A stretch of 64,000 nt of DNA from Proteiniclasticum aestuarii. GTDB taxonomy: Bacteria > Bacillota > Clostridia > Clostridiales > Clostridiaceae. A program made the translations under genes and the position numbers. Under the pieces are notes generated by a model. It searched no databases and was not told where the DNA came from. It saw nothing but the letters and a program-made list of their open reading frames with translations. This document shows, piece after piece, positions 25,132 through 33,165 of this stretch (its first letter is position 1; each line of letters starts with the position of its first letter). The DNA is taken from NCBI RefSeq assembly GCF_017368455.1, contig NZ_JAFNJU010000003.1:62001-126000 (forward strand), given 5' to 3'.

Positions 25132-25157
25132 AGGCATCTCGCGAGAGGTGCCCTTTT
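25132..25157 (+). terminator. Intrinsic terminator ending the lysis module
   Basis: A stem made of GGCATCTC and GAGAGGTGCC (two-base bulge) is followed by CTTTT. It marks the end of the phage late operon. Confidence 0.7.
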
Positions 25158-25161
25158 GCGT

Positions 25162-25243
25162 GGTCTCTATTAAATGGATAAAAAAACATTTTTAATAGGA
25201 GACCATTAAAATGGTAAGTATGCTTGATTAACGGTCTCCTATT
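25162..25243. promoter_or_regulatory. Three copies of a GGTCTC(C)TATT element, candidate operator
   Basis: Copies are at 25162-25171 (one base shorter), 25194-25204 (inverted) and 25233-25243. The first two form a hairpin; the third lies within the likely promoter spacer of the P63C gene. The arrangement suggests a repressor-binding region. Confidence 0.5.
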
Positions 25244-25252
25244 TGATAATAT
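25224..25252 (+). promoter_or_regulatory. Candidate promoter of the P63C gene
   Basis: TTGATT at 25224 is separated by 17 bases from TAATAT at 25247, with a GGTCTCCTATT element in the spacer. Confidence 0.5.
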
Positions 25253-25271
25253 TTGAGTAGGAGGTGTTGTG

Positions 25272-26162
25272 ATGAATGAAATAACACGTAGAGCGACACA
25301 TAGTGGTGTTTGGATTATAGACGAAGAATCAGATGTAAAATTTTCTTGTTACGTAATGGATAATGAAGATAGGGTGCTTTCTTTAAGAGGTGCTGCTAAG
25401 AGCATAGGTCTAAAAGGTAGTGGTAGTACTGCTCTACTAAAGACACTAAACAGGCAGTGGATTTCTCCATATTTATCAGACGATCTTAGAAATTGGTTAG
25501 AACAAGCTAATAAGAACATGTTGCCTGTGTATCTAAATACTCATGGGAGAGCATTTACTCCGATTTCAGCTAGTGCATTTATGGATTTATGTAAAGCATA
25601 TGTAGACGCTCTCCATGATGGTGCGTTAACAACTCCAAAGCAAATAGAAACAGCTCAAAGAATGTATGCAATAATGACTGCATTTGCGAAAGTCGGACTT
25701 GTCGCAATCATAGATGAGATAACAGGGTATCAATACGATAGAGAAAAGGATGCATTACAAAAAGTATTATCAAAATATATTAGCTCTGAACTATTACCAT
25801 GGGCAGAAAGGTTCCCAAATGATTTCTATAAACAGATGTTTAGGTTGAAAAAATGGACATTTAATGGGAATAAGAGACCTGGGTATGCTGGTAAATTAAC
25901 GAATCAGTTAATCTATGATAGGTTACCAGAGGGGGTAATTGAAGAACTCAAAACTAGAACACCCAAAACAATTAGTGGACATCGAAAACATAGATATCAT
26001 CAGCTTCTAACTGAAGATACAGGAATTCCTCATCTTGATAAACAATTGCAGCAAACCATTGCAATTATGAAGGCTTCAAGGAATTGGGAAGAGTTTGAGA
26101 AATTGTTTAATAGAGCAATGGAAATCGATTCAGTGGAACAAACTAGTTTATTTGAAGATTAA
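25272..26162 (+). CDS. P63C-domain phage protein
   Basis: The 296-residue protein starts at ATG 25272 with GGAGG eight bases upstream. The first third resembles the N-terminus of phage P63C proteins (DRVLSLRGAAKSIGL). The P63C domain follows near residues 155-205 (YDREKDALQKVLSKY, LLPWAERFPNDFYKQMF). The last residues QTSLFED contain a QxxLF beta-clamp-type motif at the very C-terminus. P63C proteins are found in phages and mobile elements; their function is unknown. It has its own promoter, so it is probably expressed in the lysogen. Confidence 0.8.
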   Translation: MNEITRRATHSGVWIIDEESDVKFSCYVMDNEDRVLSLRGAAKSIGLKGSGSTALLKTLNRQWISPYLSDDLRNWLEQANKNMLPVYLNTHGRAFTPISASAFMDLCKAYVDALHDGALTTPKQIETAQRMYAIMTAFAKVGLVAIIDEITGYQYDREKDALQKVLSKYISSELLPWAERFPNDFYKQMFRLKKWTFNGNKRPGYAGKLTNQLIYDRLPEGVIEELKTRTPKTISGHRKHRYHQLLTEDTGIPHLDKQLQQTIAIMKASRNWEEFEKLFNRAMEIDSVEQTSLFED

Positions 26163-26171
26163 TATGATAGT

Positions 26172-26203
26172 AAAATGCACTCTAAAAGGGTGCGTTTTAT
26201 TTT
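26172..26203 (+). terminator. Intrinsic terminator after P63C gene
   Basis: A nine-bp stem (AAAATGCAC/GTGCGTTTT, one G-U pair) with a nine-base loop is followed by an A/T-rich tail. Confidence 0.6.
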
Positions 26204-26262
26204 ATATATATGAATAAAATATTTAGTTGCGATTTTAGGTTTAATAAGCAATTCCATTTATA

Positions 26263-26291
26263 TTGCATTTGAAAACGTTTTTATGTATTAT
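26263..26291 (+). promoter_or_regulatory. Candidate promoter of the DUF6731-like/membrane cassette
   Basis: TTGCAT is followed after 17 bases by TATTAT, 29 bases before the start codon. Together with the terminator upstream it makes the next two genes an independent unit. Confidence 0.55.
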
Positions 26292-26319
26292 AGTAATTAA
26301 TACAATGAGGGGGTTTCTA

Positions 26320-27267
26320 ATGGCATATACTAAAAATATCAAATTTCACTATTTTCAAGTGCTTAATAACTACACAACTGACAGTAAAAATCCGACAGTA
26401 TTTTCAATGACAGACTGGGCTGATTCAATAGATAAAAATAGTTTTTTAAAAAAACATCTTGAGTTATCAAAATGTTGGGCAAAGATTGAGTACATCGAAC
26501 ATATTGAAACATCAAACATATGGAAAGTAAGACTTCATAGGTTAGCTGAGTATAATATTCCACAAACATCAAGAAATGGTGAAGATGCAGAAGATGTTGA
26601 ACTTAAAGAGGATGAATATCTAGGGTATGACTGTAATTTAATTTATGATGAGTCAAATGGAATCGCAATGATTCAGCGAAGTAAATACTCGTTATCTATT
26701 GAAAGGATTGAAGAATTGATAAATAAAACGAGTTTTTTAAAAGATAGATTTATTTCTTTGAAACCCATAATGAATAATAACAACATTAATAAACTGATTC
26801 AGAATGGAAAGAAAATAGAAATTTCATTCGCCAATATTACCAACGCTATCCCCGAAACAAAAAGTCCTTTAAGTAGTATAATCAATTCATTCTTCAAACT
26901 CAAAGGCGTTGCAGGAAATATAACAATTGGTGTTGGAAGAGGAAAAGATATTCAAGTTATAAAAGAGAAAAATAAAGAAAAGAAAATCAAGACTGAGAGG
27001 TTTTTAAATATAAAAGAAACAATTCAACTGATTGATGATATAAAAAGTAATCCTGATATAGTAACTCGAGGTATAGTGACACTTCGTGATGAAGAAGATA
27101 CAAGTGTGGAGGTAATTGACTTATTCGATGATGTTTTTATCGACATCATTCAATTTCAATTAGAGCAACGCAAAACACTAGGGATAGGATATGTTATGGA
27201 TGAGATGATACAAAAATACGAAGAGAAGAAAGGGAAAATATTGATTTCATTAAAACCTAATAAATAG
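26320..27267 (+). CDS. DUF6731-like protein, unknown, first gene of a two-gene cassette
   Basis: The 315-residue protein starts at ATG 26320 after GAGGGGGTTTCTA. From memory it resembles DUF6731 proteins: IKFHYFQVLNN at the start, a WKVRLHRLAEYNIPQ segment near residue 70, GEDAEDVELKEDEYLGYD, and the IAMIQRSKYSLSIERIEE segment near residue 125. It is soluble, A+T-rich and ends 11 bases before a membrane-protein gene. Such cargo proteins in prophages are often defence or lysogenic-conversion genes; no function is shown here. Confidence 0.65.
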   Translation: MAYTKNIKFHYFQVLNNYTTDSKNPTVFSMTDWADSIDKNSFLKKHLELSKCWAKIEYIEHIETSNIWKVRLHRLAEYNIPQTSRNGEDAEDVELKEDEYLGYDCNLIYDESNGIAMIQRSKYSLSIERIEELINKTSFLKDRFISLKPIMNNNNINKLIQNGKKIEISFANITNAIPETKSPLSSIINSFFKLKGVAGNITIGVGRGKDIQVIKEKNKEKKIKTERFLNIKETIQLIDDIKSNPDIVTRGIVTLRDEEDTSVEVIDLFDDVFIDIIQFQLEQRKTLGIGYVMDEMIQKYEEKKGKILISLKPNK

Positions 27268-27278
27268 GAGGGAAAGAA

Positions 27279-27833
27279 ATGGAGAAGGTAAAATACATAT
27301 TTGAACGATTCTATCCGTATATTACCTCAATTATTTTGGTTGCTTTGTTGTATTATTTTGAAATAGATTTCCTTGTGAATAGAAAACTTTATGATGCACT
27401 AGGTGGAGTAATAAGCTTCGATGCAATAGTTATAGGTTTTCTAGGTGCAATAATGCCTGTGATCTTGAGTATGAAAAATGAATCAAAATTGGTGAAATAT
27501 GTTTTCGAAAATGATGGTGAGGAGTTATTCAAGAAGTATCTTTTTGTTACAATTAAGATTGGTATCACTAATGTAGTACTAACATTAGCGATGTATTTAC
27601 ACACCAGTTTTACAAATGAAACATTTGTGAAAATACTCTTGTATCTGTGGCTTTTGTCGTTGTTTGCATTTATGTTTTGCACAATGAGAAGTATGGGGTA
27701 TATGATATCCTTGCTTTTTTCAAAGGACACCGTGGTAGAGTACCATATAGGAAGCGCAGAAGAAGGTAGCTTACTTTCGGACGAAGTGAGAGCAGAAGTT
27801 AAAAGTAAATTCTCAGATAAATCATCTCAATGA
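27279..27833 (+). CDS. Four-helix membrane protein, partner of the DUF6731-like gene
   Basis: The 184-residue protein has four predicted membrane segments near residues 11-27, 44-66, 92-112 and 119-140, a charged loop between the second and third, and a 45-residue soluble tail (YHIGSAEEGSLLSDEVRAE). GGAGGGAAAGAA precedes ATG. It is co-transcribed with the preceding gene and closed by a terminator. A soluble partner plus a small multi-helix membrane protein is a layout seen in abortive-infection systems, but this is inference. Confidence 0.65.
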   Translation: MEKVKYIFERFYPYITSIILVALLYYFEIDFLVNRKLYDALGGVISFDAIVIGFLGAIMPVILSMKNESKLVKYVFENDGEELFKKYLFVTIKIGITNVVLTLAMYLHTSFTNETFVKILLYLWLLSLFAFMFCTMRSMGYMISLLFSKDTVVEYHIGSAEEGSLLSDEVRAEVKSKFSDKSSQ

Positions 27834-27842
27834 TTTATTTTT

Positions 27843-27872
27843 ATAAGCCGGTACCACCGGCTTATTTTTTTT
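27843..27872 (+). terminator. Intrinsic terminator of the two-gene cassette
   Basis: A perfect ten-bp stem (ATAAGCCGGT/ACCGGCTTAT) with a three-base loop is followed by a T-run. Confidence 0.85.
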
Positions 27873-27874
27873 CG

Positions 27875-27902
27875 AAAAAACCCCGCACTTCGTTGTGCAG
27901 GG
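27875..27902 (-). terminator. Terminator of the ribbon-helix-helix gene
   Basis: On the minus strand a CCCTGCAC/GTGCGGGG stem is followed by TTTTTT, just after the stop codon at 27910. Confidence 0.75.
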
Positions 27903-27909
27903 CAGCCGA

Positions 27910-28059
27910 TCACTCCGGCTTATTTTTGTCTCTGTTCACCAGCAGCCACAGAATGTAGTTATTCAGTGAGCGATATTGCATGTCGGCTTCTTCCCGCAGT
28001 TGGCTCGTTAGATCTTCAGGTAAGGTCAATAGGACCTTGGTAAAATCAGGTTTAGTCAT
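27910..28059 (-). CDS. Ribbon-helix-helix (Arc-type) protein, 49 residues
   Basis: The start ATG at 28059 has GGAGG five bases upstream. The sequence (FTKVLLTLPEDLTSQL, then SLNNYILWLL) is a ribbon-helix-helix fold: a short beta strand reading the DNA groove followed by two helices. A close relative of 53 residues lies at 36910-37071 beyond addA. Such proteins are commonly autoregulated repressors or antitoxins. No toxin gene is adjacent, so a repressor role is more likely. A divergent small membrane gene starts 134 bases away. Confidence 0.75.
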   Translation of the reverse strand: MTKPDFTKVLLTLPEDLTSQLREEADMQYRSLNNYILWLLVNRDKNKPE

Positions 28060-28193
28060 TGTGTCCTCCTTCATAAAGATAATCAGGTCTCTCTTGAGAT
28101 AGTATATCATAGTATGTTACACAACAAAACAGAAGAAAACATTTACAAACTATAGTATACTTATTGTAAGTCACGCAAAAAGGAGAGGAATCT

Positions 28194-28367
28194 ATGAAAA
28201 GTATTTATCGTATTGTGATGTTGGTCGCGCTTTTGGCCTTTCTTTGGGTAGGGAGTTTGATGCTTGAGGGATCAACGCAGCCAAGTTCTTCACTAATACT
28301 TTTAGGAGTCATTGCTCTAATATTGTTTGGCATCATAGTTACGCTAATGAAGAAGTTATAAGCTAGG
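28194..28367 (+). CDS. Small membrane peptide, possibly frameshifted
   Basis: AGGAGAGG precedes ATG; the frame codes for 57 residues. The N-terminal helix (YRIVMLVALLAFLWVG) is a clear membrane segment. Near codon 42 the actual frame turns polar (NIVWHHSYANEEVIS) and runs into the terminator stem. Skipping one A of an AAA run at about 28319-28321 would give a second hydrophobic helix ending in MKKL and a TAA exactly before the terminator. A frameshift or sequence error is therefore suspected. Confidence 0.55.
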
Positions 28368-28384
28368 GTTCCTAGCTTTTTTTA
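28362..28384 (+). terminator. Intrinsic terminator
   Basis: AGCTAGG and CCTAGCT form a seven-bp stem with a three-base loop, followed by TTTTTTTAT. Confidence 0.8.
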
Positions 28385-28484
28385 TTGGGAATAAATTATC
28401 CCCCATACTTACCCCCAAAATATTTCTAATATAGTGAATGCTCTTTGCTCTATATTAGCATAATTAGATTATGGAGGTGAAGAT

Positions 28485-28688
28485 ATGAGATGTATTTACT
28501 GTGAGAAGAACCATGATTGGAGCACCATGGGTGGCCTAGTCTATTTCTATTGCTGCGAAAAAACACATATCATCAAGCAGAGTGTAAGGCCACGAGTGCA
28601 GGAGGTTTTTCAAGAAAATGAAGATGTTGTATTAATTGATGATCCTGGAGAATTTCTCTCTTTCCTTTTAAGAACAATTGTTCTATAA
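28485..28688 (+). CDS. Small Cys-rich prophage protein
   Basis: The 67-residue protein has CIYC at residues 3-6 and CC near residue 23 followed by His, a possible zinc-binding fold. GGAGGTGAAGAT precedes ATG. Unknown. The preceding 100 bases contain an A+T-rich promoter-like region. Confidence 0.55.
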   Translation: MRCIYCEKNHDWSTMGGLVYFYCCEKTHIIKQSVRPRVQEVFQENEDVVLIDDPGEFLSFLLRTIVL

Positions 28689-28709
28689 TAATGAAAAGGG
28701 GATGAGAAT

Positions 28710-28967
28710 ATGAGTGATCAGTTGAAAGTGGAAGTTATGAGTTATAGTAAGCCGGGAGAACATCCAAGACCTGTGACATTCAGGTTCAGTGCTGCTGAAG
28801 TAGTGTACAAGGGAAGAGTGCTTAAGGTACTGGACAAGAAAGTGAATAAGTGGAACGGTAACATTATGATTGAGTACCTCTGCGACTGTACGGTGGATGA
28901 CCATCCGAGCAAGATTAAGATCAGCTATGAGAGGGATACTATGAGTTGGTATCTGAAGAATTTGTAG
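28710..28967 (+). CDS. Small prophage protein, unknown
   Basis: The 85-residue protein is beta-rich (PVTFRFSAAEVVYKGRVLKV, MIEYLCDCTVDDHPSKI, IKISYERDTMSWYL) with no membrane segment. AAGGGGATGAGAAT precedes ATG. It shares a terminator with the opposite-strand gene at 29010. No family is recognised. Confidence 0.6.
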   Translation: MSDQLKVEVMSYSKPGEHPRPVTFRFSAAEVVYKGRVLKVLDKKVNKWNGNIMIEYLCDCTVDDHPSKIKISYERDTMSWYLKNL

Positions 28968-28973
28968 CAATTT

Positions 28974-29009
28974 AAAGAGCAGCCTGATTAATTTCAGACT
29001 GCTCTTTTT
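28974..29009. terminator. Bidirectional terminator
   Basis: A nine-bp AAAGAGCAG/CTGCTCTTT stem extended by CTGA/TCAG, with T-runs on both strands, lies between converging genes. Confidence 0.85.
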
Positions 29010-29243
29010 CTATTCGGTTCTTTGCGCGAGCACTTCTTCCGTTCCATCTTCAATTTTCTTCAGAGTCAGTGTACATCCACTGTTAAACAACATACTTCGA
29101 AACATCAATTCAGCACTGTTTAGCGATTCTGTTTTAACCAATTCTTGAAAACCTTTGTCTGTAACCTTCTTGCCGTTCCTATCCTCTAACTCAAGGATGT
29201 AGTATGGCAAAACATGGTAGTTGTCATTATAATAATCACTCAT
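29010..29243 (-). CDS. Small prophage-end protein, unknown
   Basis: The 77-residue protein starts at ATG 29243 after AGGGGGAATATC. It has an N-terminal Tyr/Asn-rich stretch (YYNDNYHVLPYYILELEDRNG) and then a helix-strand pattern (FQELVKTESLNSAELMFR, CTLTLKKIEDGTEE) suggestive of a small alpha/beta domain. No family is recognised. It is the last gene before the tRNA-Ser, and may be phage cargo or a host gene. Confidence 0.55.
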   Translation of the reverse strand: MSDYYNDNYHVLPYYILELEDRNGKKVTDKGFQELVKTESLNSAELMFRSMLFNSGCTLTLKKIEDGTEEVLAQRTE

Positions 29244-29381
29244 GATATTCCCCCTGTTTTCCAATCGATAAGACTATGATAACAGATAAATGAGATAAAA
29301 TTATACTCCACTAATAGGTCCACCAGTAGGCATCAGAAGGTAGTGCAGAATAGTGTAAAATCAACGATTCCTTAAAAGTGA

Positions 29382-29427
29382 AAAACCGCTTATAATCAGG
29401 CTTTGAGCCTTTGTTATAAGCGGTTTT
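29382..29427 (-). terminator. Terminator downstream of tRNA-Ser
   Basis: A 14-bp perfect stem (AAAACCGCTTATAA/TTATAAGCGGTTTT) encloses an inner AGGC/GCCT stem. On the minus strand it follows the tRNA closely and ends in TTTTT. Confidence 0.8.
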
Positions 29428-29436
29428 GGGTGTTTT

Positions 29437-29527
29437 TGGCGGAGAACGAGGGATTTGAACCCTCGCGCCGGTTACCCGACCTACGCCCTTAGCAGGGGCG
29501 CCTCTTCGGCCTCTTGAGTAGTTCTCC
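29437..29527 (-). tRNA. tRNA-Ser (anticodon GCT)
   Basis: A 91-base class II tRNA on the minus strand includes an encoded CCA. The acceptor stem is GGAGAAC/GTTCTCC with discriminator G. The anticodon stem CGCCC/GGGCG has the loop CTGCTAA, a long variable arm follows, and the T loop GGTTCAAATCC is standard. It reads AGC/AGT codons. Its 3' end faces the prophage, so it is the likely integration target. Confidence 0.95.
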
Positions 29528-29564
29528 AAACCGAAGTGATTACTATTAAATTACCACAAAACAC

Positions 29565-29593
29565 ATTATAGCAATGGGATGGACCAGTGTCAA
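29565..29593 (-). promoter_or_regulatory. Consensus sigma-A promoter of tRNA-Ser
   Basis: On the minus strand TTGACA (29593-29588) and TATAAT (29570-29565) are separated by 17 bases, both perfect consensus, about 40 bases before the tRNA 5' end. Confidence 0.92.
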
Positions 29594-29721
29594 TAGATTT
29601 CGGCTTTTTGGTGCCTTGCTCCGCCGATAAACCATGTTCTCTCTGAAATGTCCGTTTTTCGGGATAGTTCCTATAGTATAATGAGACTAGTGAGTAAAGA
29701 AATTACGAAGGAAGTGAAACA

Positions 29722-32700
29722 ATGAGTCTTAAACTGATCTATGGCCTCGGCGGAAGTGGAAAGACAAGCCGGATCTATGATGAAATAAGAGAAGAGATGA
29801 AAAGGCATCCGGACAGAAACATGATTCTACTGGTTCCGGACCAGTATACCTTCAGAGCGGAGCAGAAAGTGCTGAAGGAGCTGGGACAGACCAGTGTATT
29901 CAAGGTATCGGTCATGAGTTTCGGCACCATGACCAGGAGAATCCTTGCGACGGTGGGCGGGGCTACCCACGCCCTCATTTCAGACACCGGAAAGAGCATG
30001 CTGATGACCAAAGCCATGAGTGACATCAAGGATCATCTTAAGCTATTCAAAGCGGTGGCGGGAAAGCCCGGTTTCATCGATATGGCCAAAAGTCTTGTGG
30101 ATGAGATGAAAAGATACGATATGGATATGGAGGAGCTCCGAAAAACCATCGAGGAGTCAGAAGACCAGGAGCTGATGCAGAAGTTTCAGGACATCCTGCT
30201 CTTTTATGATGCCTTTGAGAAGGAGGTCCATAAAGGGTATGTGGACAGCACAGACGAAATGCATTTTTCTCTGGAGAGAATCCATGAAGCGGATTTTCTG
30301 AAGAATGCGGAGGTCTTCATCGATGAGTTCAACGACTTTTCCGTCATGCAGCTGCAGTTCATTGAAAAACTCATGGAAAATGCGAAAAGAGTCGTGCTGA
30401 CCCTGACCCTGGATCAGCATCATGACAGAGGAGATGTTTTCCAGATCACGAAAGATACGGAAAGAAAGATCTTCGAGGCTGCGGAAATGGCGGGCGCCTC
30501 CATTGAAAAACCGCTGATCCTTCCAGATGAGACGCCTCTGAGATTCAGGAGCAACCCTGAACTGGCGCATCTGGAAGCGGAATATTTTCATTATCCCAAC
30601 AGAAGCTACAGAGAAAAAACCAGATCCGTCAGCATCTATAAAGCGCAGAACAGCTACGATGAAGTGGAGAAGGTCGCGCTGGATATCAAGCGAAGAATCC
30701 GAGAAGACGATTCGCTCAGGTATCGGGATCTGGCAATACTCTGCAGAAACATCGATGCCTACGCGAACATCATCGTTTCGGTATTCAGGGAGCACGAAAT
30801 CCCTGTTTTTCTAGACAAGCGCAGAGACATTGATGGAAGTCCTCTTTCCCAGTATGTTCTGGCCCTTGTGGAGGTGGCGGATCAGGGCTTCACCTATGAT
30901 GCGCTGTTCACGCTTCTTAAGACAGGGCTCTCCCATATCGGTACGGAGGAAGTGGATCTTCTGGAAAACTATATCCTGGCCAATGGCATAAAAGGAGGAA
31001 ACTTCCAGAAGGATTGGGTCTATCCCTATCCCAATATCCATGAGGAAAAGCTTATGGAAGCGTACCTTCAGCGTACGAATGAAGTCCGCGATAAAATCCT
31101 ATCGGTCTATGGCCCCCTAAGAGAGCGCATCGCTTCAGCGGAGCATGTGGAGGAAATCACGAGAATACTCTATGAACATCTGGAAGATCACGGTGTACTG
31201 GAAAAGTCCGTGGACATCATCAATGATCTGGGCGATGAGGAAATCGCCAAGGAACACAAGGAAGTGGTCAAAGGAATCATTTCCATCTTTGATGATCTGG
31301 TGGATGTGCTGGGCAGTGAAAAAATGGAAATCGGAATCTATGGAGATATCCTGAGACAGGCCATGATCAGCTACAAGATCGCCCTCATCCCGCTCACCCT
31401 GGATCAGGTGATCCTGGGGGATGTGGCCAGAGTGAAGAGCGACAGCATAAAAGGGCTGTATATTCTTGGTGTCAATGATGGAGTATTTCCGAAAACCATA
31501 TCCGATGAGGGCATCATCACGGATAAGGATATCGCAAAGCTGAAAGAGGAAGGCTTTGACCTCTTCATCGATTCCAAAACCAGGTCCATCTATGAACAGT
31601 TTCTGGTCTACACGGCCTTCACCATTCCGCGTGAGTTTCTCTCTCTCTCCTACGTGGGCGCGGATATGGACGGTAAATCCCAGAGACCTTCCCTTGTCAT
31701 CGCTAGAGTGAAGAAACTCTTTCCGGAGCTTATGGAAGAGACCTACATCAATCCCATGGATAAGAAAAGCGGGGATATGACGGAAGTGGAAGGGAAGGTT
31801 GCGACCTTCAATGAGCTCATCAAGGAAATGAGAAGAAACTACCAGGGTGACCCAGTGAATCCCTTATGGGGAGAAGTCTATGACTGGTTCAGTCAGGAGG
31901 AAGATTTCAGAGACCGGCTGAGAAGATCCAGAGAGGGACTAAACTACAGTAATCTCTCCAAAAATCTCACCCGAGAATCTGTAAAGGCGCTCTATGGGGA
32001 TCAGCTGTACCTCAGCGTATCAAGGCTGGAAAGATTCACCTCCTGTCCCTTCGCCTACTATATCCAATATGGCCTGAAGGCAAAGGACCGGGTCATGCAC
32101 GAAGTGACAGCACCGGATGTGGGAACACTGATGCATGAGGTCATCGATCAGTTCACAGAGGATATCAGAGGCATGCAGATTGCCATGTCCGAGGTGGACA
32201 AAGGATTCATTCGAGAAGCCGTGGATAAGCTTGTGGACCAGGCCATCGAAAAAACCAATACCATATACAAGAGCTCACCACGTTACAAGCATATGGGCGA
32301 AAAGGTCAAAAGGATCATCAACCGTTCTCTGGAGACCATCACAGCCCAGATTTCCAAGGGAAGCTTTGTACCCATGTTCAATGAGCTGGGGTTCGGAAAA
32401 GAAGGGGAAGCCCTTCCTGCCCTTTCCATCGAGATTCCTGAAACCGGTGAAGATGCACTTCTTCGAGGAAGAATCGACCGGATCGATGTGATGGAGATGG
32501 ACGGGAAGTCATATATCCGGATCATTGACTACAAGTCCTCCGCCAAGGATGTATCGCTCAAGGATGTGTTCTATGGACTGCAGCTGCAGCTTCTGGTGTA
32601 TCTGGATGTGATCCTACGAAACTGGAGCAGCATTCTATCTTCCCAGGCTGTACCGGGAGCGGTGCTGTATTTCAGGCTGGACAATCCCATGATCAAGGGC

Positions 32701-33165
32701 GGCATCAATATGACGGATGAGGAAATCGAGCAGAAGGTGCTGGAGAGTCTGAAGCTGAAAGGGCTGCTTTTGAAAGATGCCAGAGTGATTCGCAACATGG
32801 ATAGGGACATTGACGAGTTTTCTCTGGTCATTCCGGCCAAGATCAAGAACGAAGAAGTGGTCTCGTCCAGCAACCGGAAGGACAAGAACAAGGAGATTAT
32901 TCTCACAGAAGAGGAGTTTGATGTTCTGAGAGACTACGTACGGGAGAGTATCGGCACAATACTGAAGGAGCTCTTTGATGGGAATATCTCCATCACGCCC
33001 TACAAAGACAAGGACAAGATCCCTTGTACCTACTGCACCTATAAGAGCATCTGTCAGTTTGACGGGAAAATAGCAGAGAATCATTACAGAAATCTCAAGG
33101 CGATGCCCATAGAAGAGCTGTGGGAGAACATGAAAAAGAAGGAGGTGACCGACCATGGGAAATAA
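29722..33165 (+). CDS. addB: AddB subunit of the AddAB helicase-nuclease
   Basis: The 1147-residue protein has an N-terminal Walker A motif GGSGKTSR (residues 8-15) and a helicase-like body. A C-terminal RecB-type nuclease domain carries GRIDRIDVME near residue 915 and IDYKSS near residue 935. Cysteines at FTSCPF (near residue 773) and CTYCTYKSIC (near residue 1100) are the four ligands of the 4Fe-4S cluster that pins the nuclease domain. With AddA it resects double-strand breaks for RecA. A TATAAT -10 element lies at 29677-29682; GAAGGAAG precedes ATG. It overlaps addA by 11 bases. Confidence 0.96.
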   Translation: MSLKLIYGLGGSGKTSRIYDEIREEMKRHPDRNMILLVPDQYTFRAEQKVLKELGQTSVFKVSVMSFGTMTRRILATVGGATHALISDTGKSMLMTKAMSDIKDHLKLFKAVAGKPGFIDMAKSLVDEMKRYDMDMEELRKTIEESEDQELMQKFQDILLFYDAFEKEVHKGYVDSTDEMHFSLERIHEADFLKNAEVFIDEFNDFSVMQLQFIEKLMENAKRVVLTLTLDQHHDRGDVFQITKDTERKIFEAAEMAGASIEKPLILPDETPLRFRSNPELAHLEAEYFHYPNRSYREKTRSVSIYKAQNSYDEVEKVALDIKRRIREDDSLRYRDLAILCRNIDAYANIIVSVFREHEIPVFLDKRRDIDGSPLSQYVLALVEVADQGFTYDALFTLLKTGLSHIGTEEVDLLENYILANGIKGGNFQKDWVYPYPNIHEEKLMEAYLQRTNEVRDKILSVYGPLRERIASAEHVEEITRILYEHLEDHGVLEKSVDIINDLGDEEIAKEHKEVVKGIISIFDDLVDVLGSEKMEIGIYGDILRQAMISYKIALIPLTLDQVILGDVARVKSDSIKGLYILGVNDGVFPKTISDEGIITDKDIAKLKEEGFDLFIDSKTRSIYEQFLVYTAFTIPREFLSLSYVGADMDGKSQRPSLVIARVKKLFPELMEETYINPMDKKSGDMTEVEGKVATFNELIKEMRRNYQGDPVNPLWGEVYDWFSQEEDFRDRLRRSREGLNYSNLSKNLTRESVKALYGDQLYLSVSRLERFTSCPFAYYIQYGLKAKDRVMHEVTAPDVGTLMHEVIDQFTEDIRGMQIAMSEVDKGFIREAVDKLVDQAIEKTNTIYKSSPRYKHMGEKVKRIINRSLETITAQISKGSFVPMFNELGFGKEGEALPALSIEIPETGEDALLRGRIDRIDVMEMDGKSYIRIIDYKSSAKDVSLKDVFYGLQLQLLVYLDVILRNWSSILSSQAVPGAVLYFRLDNPMIKGGINMTDEEIEQKVLESLKLKGLLLKDARVIRNMDRDIDEFSLVIPAKIKNEEVVSSSNRKDKNKEIILTEEEFDVLRDYVRESIGTILKELFDGNISITPYKDKDKIPCTYCTYKSICQFDGKIAENHYRNLKAMPIEELWENMKKKEVTDHGK

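Larger units (their letters stand above)
1..29436. mobile_element. Prophage (siphovirus), right-hand part; left end outside window
   Basis: A continuous phage gene order runs across this stretch: replication, late regulator, terminase, portal, capsid, connectors, tail, tape measure, tail tip, holin, endolysin, then cargo. No integrase, excisionase or repressor is present, so the left end lies before position 1. The right limit is placed at the 3' end of a tRNA-Ser gene whose 3' end faces the prophage, the usual geometry for integration into a tRNA gene. Housekeeping genes of higher G+C begin just beyond. The exact boundary is inferred, because the matching left attachment site is not visible. 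All structural genes seem intact, so it could be functional. Confidence 0.9.

Noticed and set aside
27910..28367. Type II toxin-antitoxin pair (ribbon-helix-helix plus small membrane gene)
   Set aside because: The two genes are divergent and separated by about 134 bases with separate terminators, unlike a co-transcribed toxin-antitoxin operon.
1..29436. Phage integrase, excisionase or CI-type repressor
   Set aside because: None of the frames shows the tyrosine or serine recombinase signatures or a repressor fold; these genes must lie left of the window.
29311..29529. 72-codon frame over tRNA-Ser
   Set aside because: It is a translation of the tRNA and its terminator on the same strand, not a gene.
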